A DNA stretch of 64,000 nucleotides, taken from NCBI RefSeq assembly GCF_018294505.1, contig NC_057807.1, positions 135,686,747-135,750,746 of the forward strand. Direction: 5' to 3'. The DNA comes from Triticum aestivum (Eukaryota; Streptophyta; Magnoliopsida; Poales; Poaceae). Positions 24,766-36,599 of this stretch are shown here, piece by piece. The position numbers were made by a program, and so were the translations under genes. How positions within the stretch are numbered: position 1 is the stretch's first letter; every line of letters starts with the position of its first letter. The notes under the pieces were generated by a model. That model saw nothing but the letters and a program-made list of their open reading frames with translations. It was not told the origin of the DNA and searched no databases.

Positions 24766-26064
24766 AGGTCTATGCGTAGTTCTCTATTGCACGAGTAGAA
24801 CACAATTTTGTTGTGGGCGTGGATCTTGTCAACTTGCTTGCCACTACTATTCTTTTCTTGCTTCAGCGGTATTGCGGGATGAAGCGGCCCAGACCAACCT
24901 TACACGTACGCTTACGTGAGACCGGTTCCACCGACTGACATGCACTAGTTGCATAAGGTGGCTGGCGGGTGTCTATCTCTCCCACTTTAGTTGGAGCAGA
25001 TTCGATGAAAAGGGTCCTTATGAAGGGTAAATAGAAGTTGACAAAATCACTTGTGGTTATTCGTAGGTAAGAAAACGTTCTTGCTAGAACCCAATTACAG
25101 CCACGTAAAAGATGCAACAACAATTAGAGGACGTCTAACTTGTTTTTGCAGCGATTGTTCATGTGATGTGATATGGCCAGAAGTTGTGATGAATGATGAA
25201 TGATATATTGTGATGTATGAGATCATGTTCTTGTAATAGGAATCACGACTTGCATGTCGATGAGTATGACAACCGGTAGGAGCCATAGGAGTTGTCTTTA
25301 TTTTTTGTATGACCTGCGTGTCATTGAAGAACGCCATGTAAATTACTTTACTTTATTGCTAAACGCGTTAGCCATAGAAGTAGAAATAATCGTTGGCATG
25401 ACAACTTCATGAAGACACGATGATGGAGATCATGATGATGGAGATCATGATGATGGAGATCATGGTGTCATGCCGGTGACAAGATGATCATGGAGCCCCG
25501 AAGATGGAGATCAATGGAGCTATATGATATTGGCCATATCATGTCACTACTATATAATTGCATGTGATGTTTATTATGTTTATGCATCTTGTTTACTTAG
25601 AACGACGGTAGTAAATAAGATGATCCCTTACAAAAATTTCAAGAAGTGTTCTCCCCTAACTGTGCACCGTTGCTACAGTTCGTCGTTTCGAAGCACCACG
25701 TGATGATCGGGTGTGATAGATCCTTACGTTCACATACAACGGGTGTAAGACAGTTTTACACATGCAAAACACTTAGGGTTAACTTGACGAGCCTAGCATG
25801 TACAGACATGGCCTCGGAACATGGAGACCGAAAGGTCGAACACGAGTCGTATGGAAGATACGATCAACATAAAGATGTTCACCGACGATGACTAGTCCGT
25901 CTCACGTGATGATCGGACATGGCCTAGTCGACTCAGATCGTGTAACACTTAGATGACTAGAGGGATGTCTAATCTGAGTGGGAGTTCATTGAATAATTTG
26001 ATTAGATGAACTTAATTATCATGAACTTAGTCTAAAACCTTTGAAAATATGTCTTGTAGATCAA
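24766..26064 (+). other. Untranslated leader of element C
   Basis: About 1.3 kb without a supported gene between primer site and gag. It holds three perfect 15-bp units (GATGATGGAGATCAT) at 25419-25463. Long leaders with structured packaging signals are usual in this family; short open frames here (for example 25646-25891) are not supported. Confidence 0.8.
25419..25463 (+). repeat. Three perfect 15-bp tandem repeats
   Basis: GATGATGGAGATCAT three times without mismatch in the leader of element C. A related, less regular version is in element A near 7500-7565 on the other strand. Confidence 0.95.
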
Positions 26065-28272
26065 ATGGCCAACGCTCATGTCAACATGAACTTCAACGCG
26101 TTCCTAGAGAAAACCTAGCTGAAAGATGATGGCAGCAACTATACGGACTGGGTCCGGAACCTGAGGATCATCTTCATAGCTGCCAGGAAACAATATGTCC
26201 TAGAAGGACCGCTAGGTGACGCTCCCGTCCCAGAGAACCAAGCCGTTATGAACGCTTGGCAGTCTCGTGCTGATGATTACTCCCTCGTTCAGTGCGGCAT
26301 GCTTTACAGCTTAGAACCGGGGCTCCAAAAGCGTTTTGAGCATCACGGAGCATATGAGATGTTCGAAGAGCTGAAACTAGTTTTCCAAGCTCATGCCCGG
26401 GTCGAGAGATATGATGTCTCCGACAAGTTCTATAGTTGTAAGATGGAGGAAAACAGTTCTGTCAGTGAGCACATACACAAAATGTTTGGGTTGCACAACC
26501 GTATGACCCAGCTGAACATTAACCTCCCTGATGAGGCGGTCATTGACAGAATCCTTCAGTCGCTCCCACCAAGCTACAAGAGCTTTGTGATGAACTACAA
26601 TATGCAGGGGATGGTGAAGACCATTCCTGAAGTATTTTCAATGCTGAAGACAGCAGAGGTTGAAATCAAGAAAGAACATCAAGTGTTGATGGTCAATAAG
26701 ACCACTAAGTTCAAGAAGGGCAAGGGCAAGAAGAACTTCAAGAAGGACGGCAAGGATGTTGCCGCGCCCGGTAAGCCAGTTACCGAGAAGAAGTCAAAGA
26801 ATGGACCCAAGCCTGAGATTGAGTGCTTTTATTGCAAGGGGAAGGGTCACTGGAAGCGGAACTGCCCCAAATACTTAGCGGATAAGAAGGCTGGCAACAC
26901 CAAAGGTATATTTGATATACATGTAATTGATGTGTACCTTACCAGTACTCGTAGTAATTCCTGGGTATTTGATACCGGTGTCGTTGCTCATATTTGTAAC
27001 TCACAGCAGGAGCTGCGGAATAAACAGAGACTGGCGAAGGACGAGGTGACGATGCGCATCGGGAATGGTTCCAGAGTCGATGTGATCGCCGTCCGCACGC
27101 TGCCTCTACATTTACCTATGGGATTAGTTATAAACCTTAATAATTGTTATTTGGTGCCAAGTTTGAGCATGAACATTGTATCTAGATCTCGTTTGATACG
27201 AGATGGCTACTCATTTAAATCCGAGAATAATGGTTGTTCTATTTATATGAGAGATATGTTTTATGGTCATGCCCCTATGGTCAATGGTTTATTCTTAATG
27301 AATCTCGAGCATAATATTACACATGTTCATAGTGTGAATGCCAAAAGATGTAAAGTTGATAACGATAGTCCCACATACTTGTGGCACTGCCGCCTTGGTC
27401 ACATTGGTGTCAAGCGCATGAAGAAGCTCCATGCTGATGGACTTTTAGAGTCTCTCGATTATGAATCATTCGACACATGCGAACCATGCCTCATGGGCAA
27501 AATGACCAAGACTCCGTTCTTCGGAACAATGGAGCGAGCAACCAACTTGTTGGAAATCATACATACCGATGTGTGCGGTCCAATGAGCGTTGAGGCTCGT
27601 GGAGGATATCGTTATGTTCTCACTCTCACTGATGACTTGAGTAGATATGGATATGTCTACTTAATGAAACACAAATCTGAAACCTTTGAAAAGTTCAAGG
27701 AATTTCAGAATGAGGTAGAGAATCAACATGACAGAAAGATAAAGTTCCTACGATCAGATCGTGGAGGAGAATACTTAAGTCACGAATTTGGTACACACTT
27801 AAGGAAATGTGGAATCGTTTCACAACTCACGCCGCCTGGAACACCTCAGCGTAACGGTGTGTCTGAACGTCATAATCGCACTCTATTGGATATGGTGCGG
27901 TCTATGATGTCTCTTACCGATTTACCGCTATCATTTTGGGGATACGCTCTAGAGACAGCTACATTCACTTTAAATAGGGCATCGTCTAAATCCGTTGAGA
28001 CGACACCGTATGAATTATGGTTTGGGAAGAAACCTAAGTTGTCGTTTCTAAAAGTTTGGGGATGCGATGCTTATGTCAAGAAACTTCAACCTGAAAAGCT
28101 CGAACCCAAGTCGGAAAAATGCGTCTTCATAGGATACCCTAAAGAAACCGTTGGGTATACCTTCTACTTAAGATCCGAGGGCAAGATCTTTGTTGCCAAG
28201 AACGGATGCATTCTAGAAAAAGAGTTTCTCTCGAAAGAAGTAAGTGGGAGGAAGGAAAGTAGAACTCGATGA
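26065..28272 (+). pseudogene. Gag, protease and integrase of element C (broken)
   Basis: The frame starts ATG GCC AAC GCT at 26065 and has a TAG at 26116-26118; it is then open to 28272. Order: gag capsid (to about 26700; MNYNMQGMVKTIPEVFSM), zinc knuckle CFYCKGKGHWKRNC (26824-26865, CX2CX4HX4C), protease with DTG (VFDTGVVAHICNS), GAG-pre-integrase (YLWHCRLGHIGVKRMKK, CEPCLMGKM), then integrase core with the three acidic residues in HTDVCGPM, RSDRGGEYL and NGVSERHNRTL. It would make the particle protein and the enzymes that cut the polyprotein and insert cDNA in the nucleus. The early stop removes nearly all product from the true start. The end is a frameshift near 28245 into the next segment. 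Confidence 0.93.
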
Positions 28273-29979
28273 AGTACTACCTCTCGAACGGGAAAGTGGT
28301 GCAGCACAGGAAAATGTTCCTGTGATGCCTACACCAACCGAAGAGGAAAATAATGATGATGATCAAGGTACTTCGGATCAAGTTGCTACTGAACTTCGTA
28401 GGTCCACAAGGACACGTTCCGCACCAGAGTGGTACGGCAACCCTGTCCTGGAAAACATGTTGTTAGACAACGGTGAACCTTCGAACTATGAAGAAGCAAT
28501 GGCGGGCCCAGATTCCAACAAATGGCTTGAAGCCATGAAATCTGAGATAGAATCCATGTATGAAAACAAAGTATGGACTTTGACAGACTTGCCCGATGAT
28601 CGGCGAGCGATAGAAAACAAATGGATCTTTAAGAAGAAGATGGACGCGGATGGAAATGTTACCATCTATAAAGCTCGACTTGTCGCTAAGGGTTATCGAC
28701 AACTTCAAGGGATTGACTACGATGAGACATTCTCTCCCGTAGCGAAGCTGAAGTCCGTCCGAATCATGTTAGCAATTGCCGCATACTATGATTATGAGAT
28801 ATGGCAGATGGACGTCAAAACGGCATTCCTTAACGGACATCTTAAGGAAGAGATGTATATGATGCAGCCGGAAGGTTTTGTCGATCCTAAGAACGCTAAC
28901 AAAGTTTGCAAGCTCCAGTGATCCATTTATGGGCTGGTGCAAGCATGTCGGAGTTGGAACATTCGCTTTGATGAGATGATCAAAGCGTTTGGGTTTATGC
29001 AGACTTATGGAGAAGCCTGCGTTTACAAGAAAGTGAGTGGGAGCTCTGTAGCATTTCTCATATTATATGTAGATGACATACTCCTGATGGGAAATGAAAT
29101 AGAACTTCTGGACAGCATTAAGGCCTACTTGAATAAGTGTTTTTCAATGAAGGACCTTGGAGAAGCTGCTTATATATTAGGCATCAATATCTATAGAGAT
29201 AGATCGAGACGCCTCATAGGTCTTTCACAAAGCACATACCTTGATAAGATTTTGAAGAAGTTCAAAATGGATCAGTCCAAGAAGGGGTTCTTGCCTGTGT
29301 TGCAAGGTGTGAGATTGAGCTCGGCTCAATCCCCGACCACGGCAAAAGATAAAGAAGAGATGAGTGTCATCCCCTATGCTTAAGCCATAGGATCTATTAT
29401 GTATGCCATGCCGTGTACCAGACCTGATGTAAACCTTGCCGTAAGTTTGGTAGGAAGGTACCAAAGTAATCCCGGCAAGGAACACTGGACAGCGGTCAAG
29501 AATATCCTGAAGTACCTGAAAAGGACAAAGGACATGTTTCTCGTTTATGGAGGTGACGAAGAGCTCGTCGTAAAGGGTTACGTCGATGCTAGCTTCGACA
29601 CAGATCTGGATGACTCTAAGTCACAAACCAGATACGTGTATATGTTGAATGGTGGAGCAGTAAGCTGGTGCAGCTGCAAGCAGAGCATCATGGCGGGATC
29701 TACATGTGAAGCGGAGTACATGGCAGCCTCGGAGGCAGCGCATGAAGCAATTTGGGTGAAGGAGTTCATCACCGACTCTTCTATGACAACACTGGAGCTA
29801 TTGCCCTTGCCAAGGAGCCCAGGTTTCACAAGAAGACCAGGCACATCAAGCGTCGCTTCAACTCCATCCGTGAAAATGTTCAAGATGGAGACATAGAAAT
29901 TTGCAAAGTACATACGGATCTGAATGTCGCAGATCCGTTGACTAAACCTCTCTCGCGAGCAAAACATGATCAACACTAG
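28244..29979 (+). pseudogene. RT and RNase H of element C (broken)
   Basis: Continues pol in another frame. RT begins near 28500 (GPDSNKWLEAMKSEIESM, WIFKKKMDADGN, QMDVKTAFLNGHLKEEMYM) and has YVDD at 29066-29077. TGA at 28919-28921 stands where related copies have Arg (CGA to TGA). TAA at 29381-29383 interrupts the segment before MYAMPCTRPDV, where a Ser codon TCA is likely ancestral. RNase H follows (GYVDASFDTDLDDSKS, CEAEYMAASEAAHEAIW); a small deletion near 29775 then removes about a dozen codons before DNTGAIALAKEPR. The C-terminal tail VADPLTKPLSRAKHDQH ends at 29979. Function when intact: copying element RNA to DNA. Confidence 0.93.
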
Positions 29980-30029
29980 AACTCTATGGGTGTTCGATTC
30001 ATCACAATGTAACTAGATTATTGACTCTA

Positions 30030-30044
30030 GTGCAAGTGGGAGAC
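30030..30044 (+). other. Polypurine tract of element C
   Basis: GTGCAAGTGGGAGAC directly before the 3' LTR start TGTTGG. It is the usual plus-strand primer of this family. Confidence 0.88.
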
Positions 30045-31762
30045 TGTTGGAAATATGCCCTAGAGGCAATAATAAAAGTATTATTATATTTCCTTGTTCA
30101 TGATAATTGTCTTTTATTCATGCTATAACTGTATTATCTGGAAATCGTAATACACGTGTGAATACATAGACCACAATATGTCCCTAGTGAGCCTCTAGTT
30201 GACTAGCTCGTAGTGATCAACAGATAGTCATGGTTTCCTGGCTATGGACATTGGATGTCATTGATAACGGGATCACATCATTAGGAGAATGATGTGATGG
30301 ACAAGACCCAATCCTAAGCATAGCACAAGATCGTGTAGTTCGTTTGCTAGAGCTTTTCCAATGTCAAGTATCTCTTCCTTAGACCATGAGATCGTGTAAC
30401 TCCCGGATACCATAGGAGTGCTTTGGGTGTATCAAACGTCACAACATAACTGGGTGACTATAAAGGTGCACTACAGGTATCTCTGAAAGTGTCTGTTGGG
30501 TTGACACGGATCGAGACTGGGATTTGTCACTCCGTATGACGGAGAGGTATCTCTAGGACCACTCGGTAATGCATCATCATAATGAGCTCAAAGTGACCAA
30601 GTGGTTGATCACGGGATCATGCATTATGGTACGAGTAAAGTGACTTGCCGGTAACGAGACTGAACAAGGTATTGGGATACCGACGATCGAGTCTCGGGCA
30701 AGTAACATACCGATTGACAAAGGGAATTGTATACGGGGTTGTTTAATCCTCGACATCGTGGTTCAACCGATGAAATCATCGTGGAACATGTGGGAGCCAA
30801 CATGGGTATCCAGATCCCGCTGTTGGTTATTGACCGGAGAGTCGTCTCGGTCATGTCTGCATGTCTCCCGAATCCGTAGGGTCTACACACTTAAGGTTCG
30901 GTGACGCTAGGGTTGTATGAATATGAGTATGCAGCATACCGAATGTTGTTCGGAGTCCCAGATGAGATCCTGGACGTCACGAGGAGTTTCGGAATGGTCC
31001 GGAGGTAAAGAATTATATATAGGAAGTGGTATTTCGGCCATCGGGAAAGTTTCGGGGTCACCCGGTAATGTACCGGGACCACCGGAAGGGTCCCGGGGGT
31101 CCACCGGGTGGGGCCACCCATCCCGGAGGGCCCCATGGGCTGAAGTGGGAGGGGAACCAGCCCATAGTGGGCTGGTGCGCCCCCCTAGGCCCACCCCCTG
31201 CGCCTAGCGTTGAAACCCTAGGGTGGGGGCGCACCACATGCCTTGGGGGGCAAGTTTCCTCCCTGGCCGCCGCTACCTTGGGAGATTGGATCTCCCAGGG
31301 CCGGCGCCCCCCCCTGGGGGCCTATATAAAGGAGGGCAAGGGGGAGGGCAGCCGCACCCTGTGCATTGGCGCCTCCCTCCCCCTGCTACACCTCGTCCTC
31401 CTCTCGTAGTTGCTTGGCGAAGCCCTGCTGGAGTTCTGCTGCATCCACCACCACACCGTCGTGCTGCTGGATCATCATCAACCTCTCCTCCCCCCTTGCT
31501 GGATCAAGAAGGAGGAGACGTCTCCCGTCCCGTACGTGTGTTGAACGCGGAGGTGCTGTCCGTTCAGCACTTGGTCATCGGTGATCTGAATCACGGCGAG
31601 TACGACTCCATCATCACCATCCCCTTGAACGCTTCCGCACGTGATCTACAAGTGGTATGTAGATGCAAACTCACTCCCTTGACTCGTTGCTTAGATGAAC
31701 TCATAGATGGATCTTGGTGAAACCGTAGGAAAAATTTTAATTTTCTGCAATGTTCCCCAACA
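30045..31762 (+). repeat. 3' LTR of element C
   Basis: 1718 bp, same ends as the 5' LTR. The differences seen are scattered single bases and short indels in C or G runs. Confidence 0.96.
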
Positions 31763-32260
31763 GTAGTAGCCCTCCGTGATTGATTCCCCCTCCGGCATAG
31801 TGCCAAAAAAGGCCTTCAGATGGGATCGCGGAAGATTGTGCCAGCAGAAAAGTGTTTTGGGTGGCTCTTGATATATTATGAATATTTGGGAATATATAGA
31901 GGCTGAATTAGGTTAAGAGGTGCCACGAGGGGCCCACAAGCTCAGGGGCACCCCCTTGGGGCACGGCTGGGGCGCTTGTCGCTCCCTCCTGACTCTTCTG
32001 ATCTTCTCCCGAACCTTCGTGGGTCCCTTCCGGTCCATAAAAATCAACTTAAAGTTTCATCGTGTTTGGACTCCATTTGATATTGATTTTCTGGAAAGCC
32101 AAAAAACAAGCAAAAAACAACAACTGCCACTGGGCACTAGGTTAATAGGTTAGTCCAAAAAATGATATAAAAAAGCATATAAATGCATATAAAACATCCA
32201 AGATTGATACTATAATAGCATGGAACAATCAAAAATTATAGATACGTTTGAGACGTATCA
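31763..32260 (-). repeat. Gypsy LTR G, proximal part
   Basis: Continues the G LTR after element C. The minus strand starts TGATACGTCTCAAACG at 32260, a Gypsy LTR start seen in a second family member at 62236 (TGATACGTCTCCAATA). The rest of element G is not in the window on this side; if it was complete, its body lay to the left. Confidence 0.8.
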
Positions 32261-32423
32261 CCCGATGCATGGATGAGGGGCCGATGTGGTGTGCACCCCC
32301 TAACCAGGACACCGTCGGAAGGGTTGTGTCGATACCATTCATTCATTCGGACTGAAGAATGACAAGACAAGGAAGGGCCAACAGCGAGTAGTGGAAGGTG
32401 GGTTGGATTAGCTTGCTAGCTGC
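32261..32423. other. Short spacer between LTR G and element I
   Basis: 163 bp with no recognised repeat, probably pre-insertion DNA continuing at 44461 after element I. The first bases CCCGA may be the target site of G. No open frame of note. Confidence 0.5.
32419..32423. repeat. Target site duplication of I, left copy (GCTGC)
   Basis: GCTGC before the 5' LTR and GCTGT at 44461-44465 after the 3' LTR; four of five bases agree, the last being a C/T transition. Confidence 0.75.
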
Positions 32424-32785
32424 TGAAAGTGAAATCTTGCTCTTAAAGAATATTTTTGATATTGATGACAAATCTACATATAGGGGACTAACCTTGTTTG
32501 CTAAGTATATACAGAGGCCGTCAGTTCTCTGGTTTTTTCTAATGAGCATCATGATCACATCATATGAGATTTTACTCAAGCAAATTATCAATGAGGAAAG
32601 GAGCAAACAAAGATGAAGTATTGTGCTCTTTTATATTTCTTGAGTAATAGGAATCCCGCACTATTAAGAGGGGATCCGAGGTGTAGGTTCAAGACTTGCT
32701 CACATTTTGTCCCACAAACAATTTTTCACAATAGACCAAAATCCCTAGCAAAACCCCTTAGCCAAAACCTACCACTTCTCCTAGC

Positions 32786-33175
32786 CGGTTCATCCGTACG
32801 GCTCCCCAGATCAGCCGGACCTTCCTCCGGATCATCCGGATAATAGGCGGTTTTCATCACAGAACAGTGTGGCTGAAGCCGGATCGTCCGTACATTCTTC
32901 CGGATCATCCGGGCTGTGCCCCGGATTGTCCGGATCCTATTCCAGATCATCCGGGTAATCTTGCCCTGTTTTTCACAGAACCCAGATTGTTGTAGCCGGA
33001 TCGTCCAGCCAGGCATCCGGATCATCTGGGATATGTCCGGATCGTCCGGGGTGGCCTCCGGTCTGTCCGGGCTGCTCGCAGCTCTGCTGCTACCATCTAC
33101 ATCCGGGCCTTCAGCCAGAGTAATCCAGACAATGTCCAGATCATCCGAGTGGTGTCCCAGATCATCCGGTCTGGT
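32786..33175 (+). repeat. CCGGAT/ATCCGG palindrome cluster, 5' LTR of I
   Basis: Many copies of CCGGATCATCCGG, CCGGATCGTCCGG and one-base variants, each a near-perfect inverted repeat around a central base, spaced about 20-40 bp. The matching cluster in the 3' LTR is at 43261-43672. It lies just upstream of the TATA box, so a role in LTR transcription is plausible but inferred. Confidence 0.85.
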
Positions 33176-33210
33176 CAACTTCTGTCCAAACGGCTCAATT
33201 CTGGACGTGG

Positions 33211-33218
33211 TATAAATA
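33211..33218 (+). promoter_or_regulatory. TATA box in I 5' LTR
   Basis: TATAAATA in GACGTGGTATAAATAGTCC; the same box is at 43713-43720 in the 3' LTR. Confidence 0.75.
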
Positions 33219-33957
33219 GTCCCTTACCTCTTTGAGATAAGGTTGAACACTTCACACAAACACGCCTCAAGAACACCGGTGCTCCCCGTCTCTTGCTCAT
33301 ACACTAAATCCTAGATCCCGGCTTGATTCTTGAGAGTTTCGAAGAGTTGTTCCAATCAAAAGAAAGATCTTATCCCTCTCCTTCTTGTGACCAAAGCAAA
33401 TCATTGGTTGAGCAAGTCTTCAGTCTTTCCTCTTGGATCTTGTTACTCTTGGAGGTTGGAGACTCCTAGGCGGTAGGAGTCATTCGGTGAGGAATCAACC
33501 ATTGTGATTACCCCTGGAAAGTTTGTGAGGGTTTGGAGACCACCCCAAGGTCTACCCCTAGTGGTTGAGAAATGCCTTCGTGGTGTTGTCTCAAAGGGAG
33601 AATAGGGTGAGCCTTCGTGGCGTTGGTGTGCCTTCGTGGTAACATCCACCTCTCTAACGGTGACGTAGCTTCCCTCCAAGGAAGTGAACATCGGCATACA
33701 TCCTCGTCTCTCGGAGTTGCGGTTATTCCTAACCCTAACTCTCTGCTTGTGGTTACTTGTCTCTTACTCTTACTTATCTCATATTGTGCTTGTTTCCTTT
33801 CATACACGTGTTACTTGCTTAGTACTTAGTACTACTCTTGCAATTGTTAGGCTCACTCTCATATTCTGCATTATTGCCTAAAAATTTCTTAGTAATAATT
33901 AAAATTTACAATTGTACCTATTCACCGCCCCTCTAGGTCCATATCGATCCTTTCAAT

Positions 33958-33969
33958 TGCTATCATAGC
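33958..33969 (+). other. Primer binding site of element I
   Basis: TGCTATCATAGC two bases after the LTR, a two-mismatch form of the initiator-Met tRNA complement TGGTATCAGAGC. Confidence 0.8.
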
Positions 33970-34009
33970 CTCGTTCTCTATTCTTGTGGCTTAACCGCCC
34001 TAGAGCGAG

Positions 34010-36582
34010 ATGAACCCCGATGGGATTCTCCTTGTTGAAGATCTGAAGGATAAAGGCGAGGCTTCTTCTGAAGTCAAGTCCTTTACTTCTGAAGATCTTG
34101 AATGGGCCCTTGCTAAGCAAAAGGAGGAGCATGATGCTTCTCTTGAAGCCTTGGTCCAAATGAGATTAGCCACATTGTCCATGGTGCTTGCACCACTCTC
34201 GGGTGGTGCGGCTTCGAGGCCAACTGTGCCTGCTACGTCACTTGGTCAACAACCTCCTAGCAATGAACACTCCAGTGTTCCTTGGCTTTACGCAAGGCCG
34301 CAGGTTGAGAAACCAAGATATAATCCTCAAGGCAAACCTCCTTTACTTAGTGCCACTTCCTATTTTGCCTTGTGGAGAGTTGCTATGCAGGATCATCTTC
34401 GACATGGAAACGATGAGATGCTGGAGATCATGGAGTATGGTTATCATGTGGTTGATCCAAAGAACCCTACACCAAGAGAAATCTATGACAAGAATCTCAA
34501 TGACACTACAATCATGTGCATAAGGAGAGGTATGGATGACAAGCAAAGGAGACCATTCATACACATCACAAGTGCCAAGGAATTACGGGAAAACATTATA
34601 AGATCCAAGACCAGTACCTCCACCCTCCGGAGTGCTCAGTATGAAATTGCCAAGGGGCAATTGCAGAACTTCTGTATGGAGAAAAGTGAAACTCCCAATC
34701 AACTTCTTGAGTGTCTCATGACTCTCACTGCTGACATTGAGTCGTGTGAGTGTGACAAGACACAAGATGGATTCAACATGACTAAGCGATTCCTTGTGGA
34801 TAAGTTGCTTCATGCCCTTGCCCCATATCACCATCAAATGGTGTGGGACATAAGACAACACCACGCCCTTCAAGGAAATGACTACAGATGACATCATATG
34901 CACCTTCCAACTATTTTAAGAGTCAAAGGCAAATGCCACAAAACATCTTGCCATGCATGGTACTCCAACGTCAAAGATCAATCTTGCGTTGAAGGCCAAA
35001 CATGTATGTGAAGATGAGCAAAGTGAAGAAGAGGAAGAAGATGATGATGATGAAGATGGTGATGAGATTGAATCCGATGAGGGTCCTTCATATGAAGACA
35101 TGGCTCTCTTTGTTAAGAAGTTTAGCGCGGGAAAATTAAAGGGAAGATTTCAAAAGAAGAAAGTAAGAAAATGCTACAGCTGTGAAGAAACCAACCACTT
35201 ATCAAATGAGTGCCCCTATGAGAAGAGAGAGGATAAACCAAGGTTTCCCAAGATTTTTCCCGAGAAGAAGTTGCCAAATCCTTTGAACTCCAAGCTCAAG
35301 AAGAGAGATGGGAAAGCAATGGTTGCTCAAGAAGAATCCGATCCAGATGATGTTAATGGTGTTGCCGGAGTTGCTCAAGACTCTCAAAACACTTTGAGGT
35401 TAGTGAACAAGAGTGGTGATGTGGTCACTTACAACTACATGAAAGACTACAAGGGCAACGCTCACAAGTGTCTAATGGCAAAGGTCGTGGTAGAAGATGG
35501 AGAGGACCAAAGCTCTCCTGACAAGGTCAAGGTAACCCCACGATCAAATCCTCCTCTTTTCACTCCTTCTACTCCTAGTGATGAGTATCTTGATGCGGAG
35601 GATAGTTATGAGGATGATGATCTAGATGATCCTATGCTTGCTAAACTTAATAAGTTCATGTGCTCCCTCAAAGGAAATAAGCTCACTATGTTTCGTATGC
35701 TTATGGAGATGGTGAGTAAGCACACCATCACCATTAAGGAACTCGAAACCCTCGTCACCGAGGAAAAGGAAAAATGTGAAATCCTTGAGCGGAAAGTCCA
35801 ATATGAGGAAGCACGAAATGATGAACTATGCTTAAAAATTGGTGCAAACATTGATGTTCATACTAAAGATCTTGCCTCCTTGAAAAAGGCTATTGACTCT
35901 TGTGAAGAGTTGATGAATGATAAAAGTAAGCTTGTGAAGTCTCATGCTTCTCTCTCTAAGGATTGTGAGCTTCTATCCGTGTCCCTCAAGACTAAGGAAG
36001 AAGAGCTCACCCTTCTTACAAAGAGTTTTGAGACGCTCAAACTTACTTATCTTGAAACTCTAGATAAGGCTTACTCGTCTCCTATTATCAATGTTGATGC
36101 TTGTTCTACTAACTCTAGTAGTGATCTAGCATCTATTCTTGAGGAGAATCGTTTTCTCAAGGCTCAAATCGAGAAAGGGCTCATGACATGTGCTCAAGGG
36201 CAAAAGAACCTTAATGAGGTGTTGAGCCAACACAATGAAGTGTTTGCCAAAGAGGGACTCGGGTTTGACCCAAGCACAAGCAAGAAGAAGACGTCCTCTC
36301 AAAAGTGCACAACCCCTCTAAAAGAAACATTTGTACGAGAAGGGCACAAGGAGAAAGGTAAGGTTGTTAGTGGGAAGGCCACAAGGGGCATGCCCACTCT
36401 CAACAAGCCAAAAGAGTTCATGCCTCCATCCTATGTACTTCGTAAGACTAAGGATGGAGAAGTTTATGCAAAATTTGTTGGTCCTCGAAATGCATTTCCG
36501 ATTTTATGCTATTTGGGTCCCTAAGACCCTTGTGACTAACTTGAGAGGTCCCATTGCAAAATGGGTGCCTCTAACCAAGTAA
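34010..36582 (+). pseudogene. Sirevirus-type gag of element I (broken)
   Basis: The first frame starts ATGAACCCCGATGGG at 34010 and is open to 34891 (capsid-like: SYFALWRVAMQDHLRH, QNFCMEKSETPNQLLE). A frameshift near 34880 and a TAA at 34917-34919 precede a second long frame (34953-36524). That frame has an acidic tract (EEEEEDDDDED), a zinc knuckle CYSCEETNHLSNEC (35172-35213, CX2CX4HX4C), and a coiled-coil-like region rich in Glu, Lys and Leu (about 35680-36250). A further frameshift near 36490 leads to FYAIWVPKTLVTNLRGPIAK, ending at 36582. Sirevirus gags are long with a coiled-coil extension, which fits. Intact gag would form the particle; this copy is broken. Confidence 0.88.
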
Positions 36583-36599
36583 TAATTGTGTGTAGGTTG

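Larger units (their letters stand above)
23029..31762 (+). mobile_element. Copia element C (Angela/BARE type), near complete
   Basis: 8734-bp LTR retrotransposon with LTRs of 1724 and 1718 bp, tRNA-Met-type primer site, long leader, gag-pol remnant and polypurine tract all in normal order. The LTRs differ by few bases by eye. The coding region carries at least five lesions (TAG at 26116-26118, frameshift near 28245, TGA at 28919-28921, TAA at 29381-29383, small deletion near 29775), so it cannot act on its own. It is inserted in the G LTR and flanked by GTAGA/GTAGT. Confidence 0.95.
32424..33955 (+). repeat. 5' LTR of element I
   Basis: 1532 bp, repeated at 42907-44460. A block at about 32786-33175 is packed with CCGGATCATCCGG-like palindromes. 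TATAAATA at 33211-33218 follows that block and is the likely core promoter. Open frames inside are non-coding. Confidence 0.95.

Noticed and set aside
25419..25463. Direct repeats resembling a CRISPR array
   Set aside because: Units are contiguous without spacers and lie in a plant retrotransposon leader.
33508..33807. 84-99 codon minus-strand frames in the I LTRs (also 43945-44199)
   Set aside because: Repeated because they lie in LTRs; no domain and on the non-transcribed strand.
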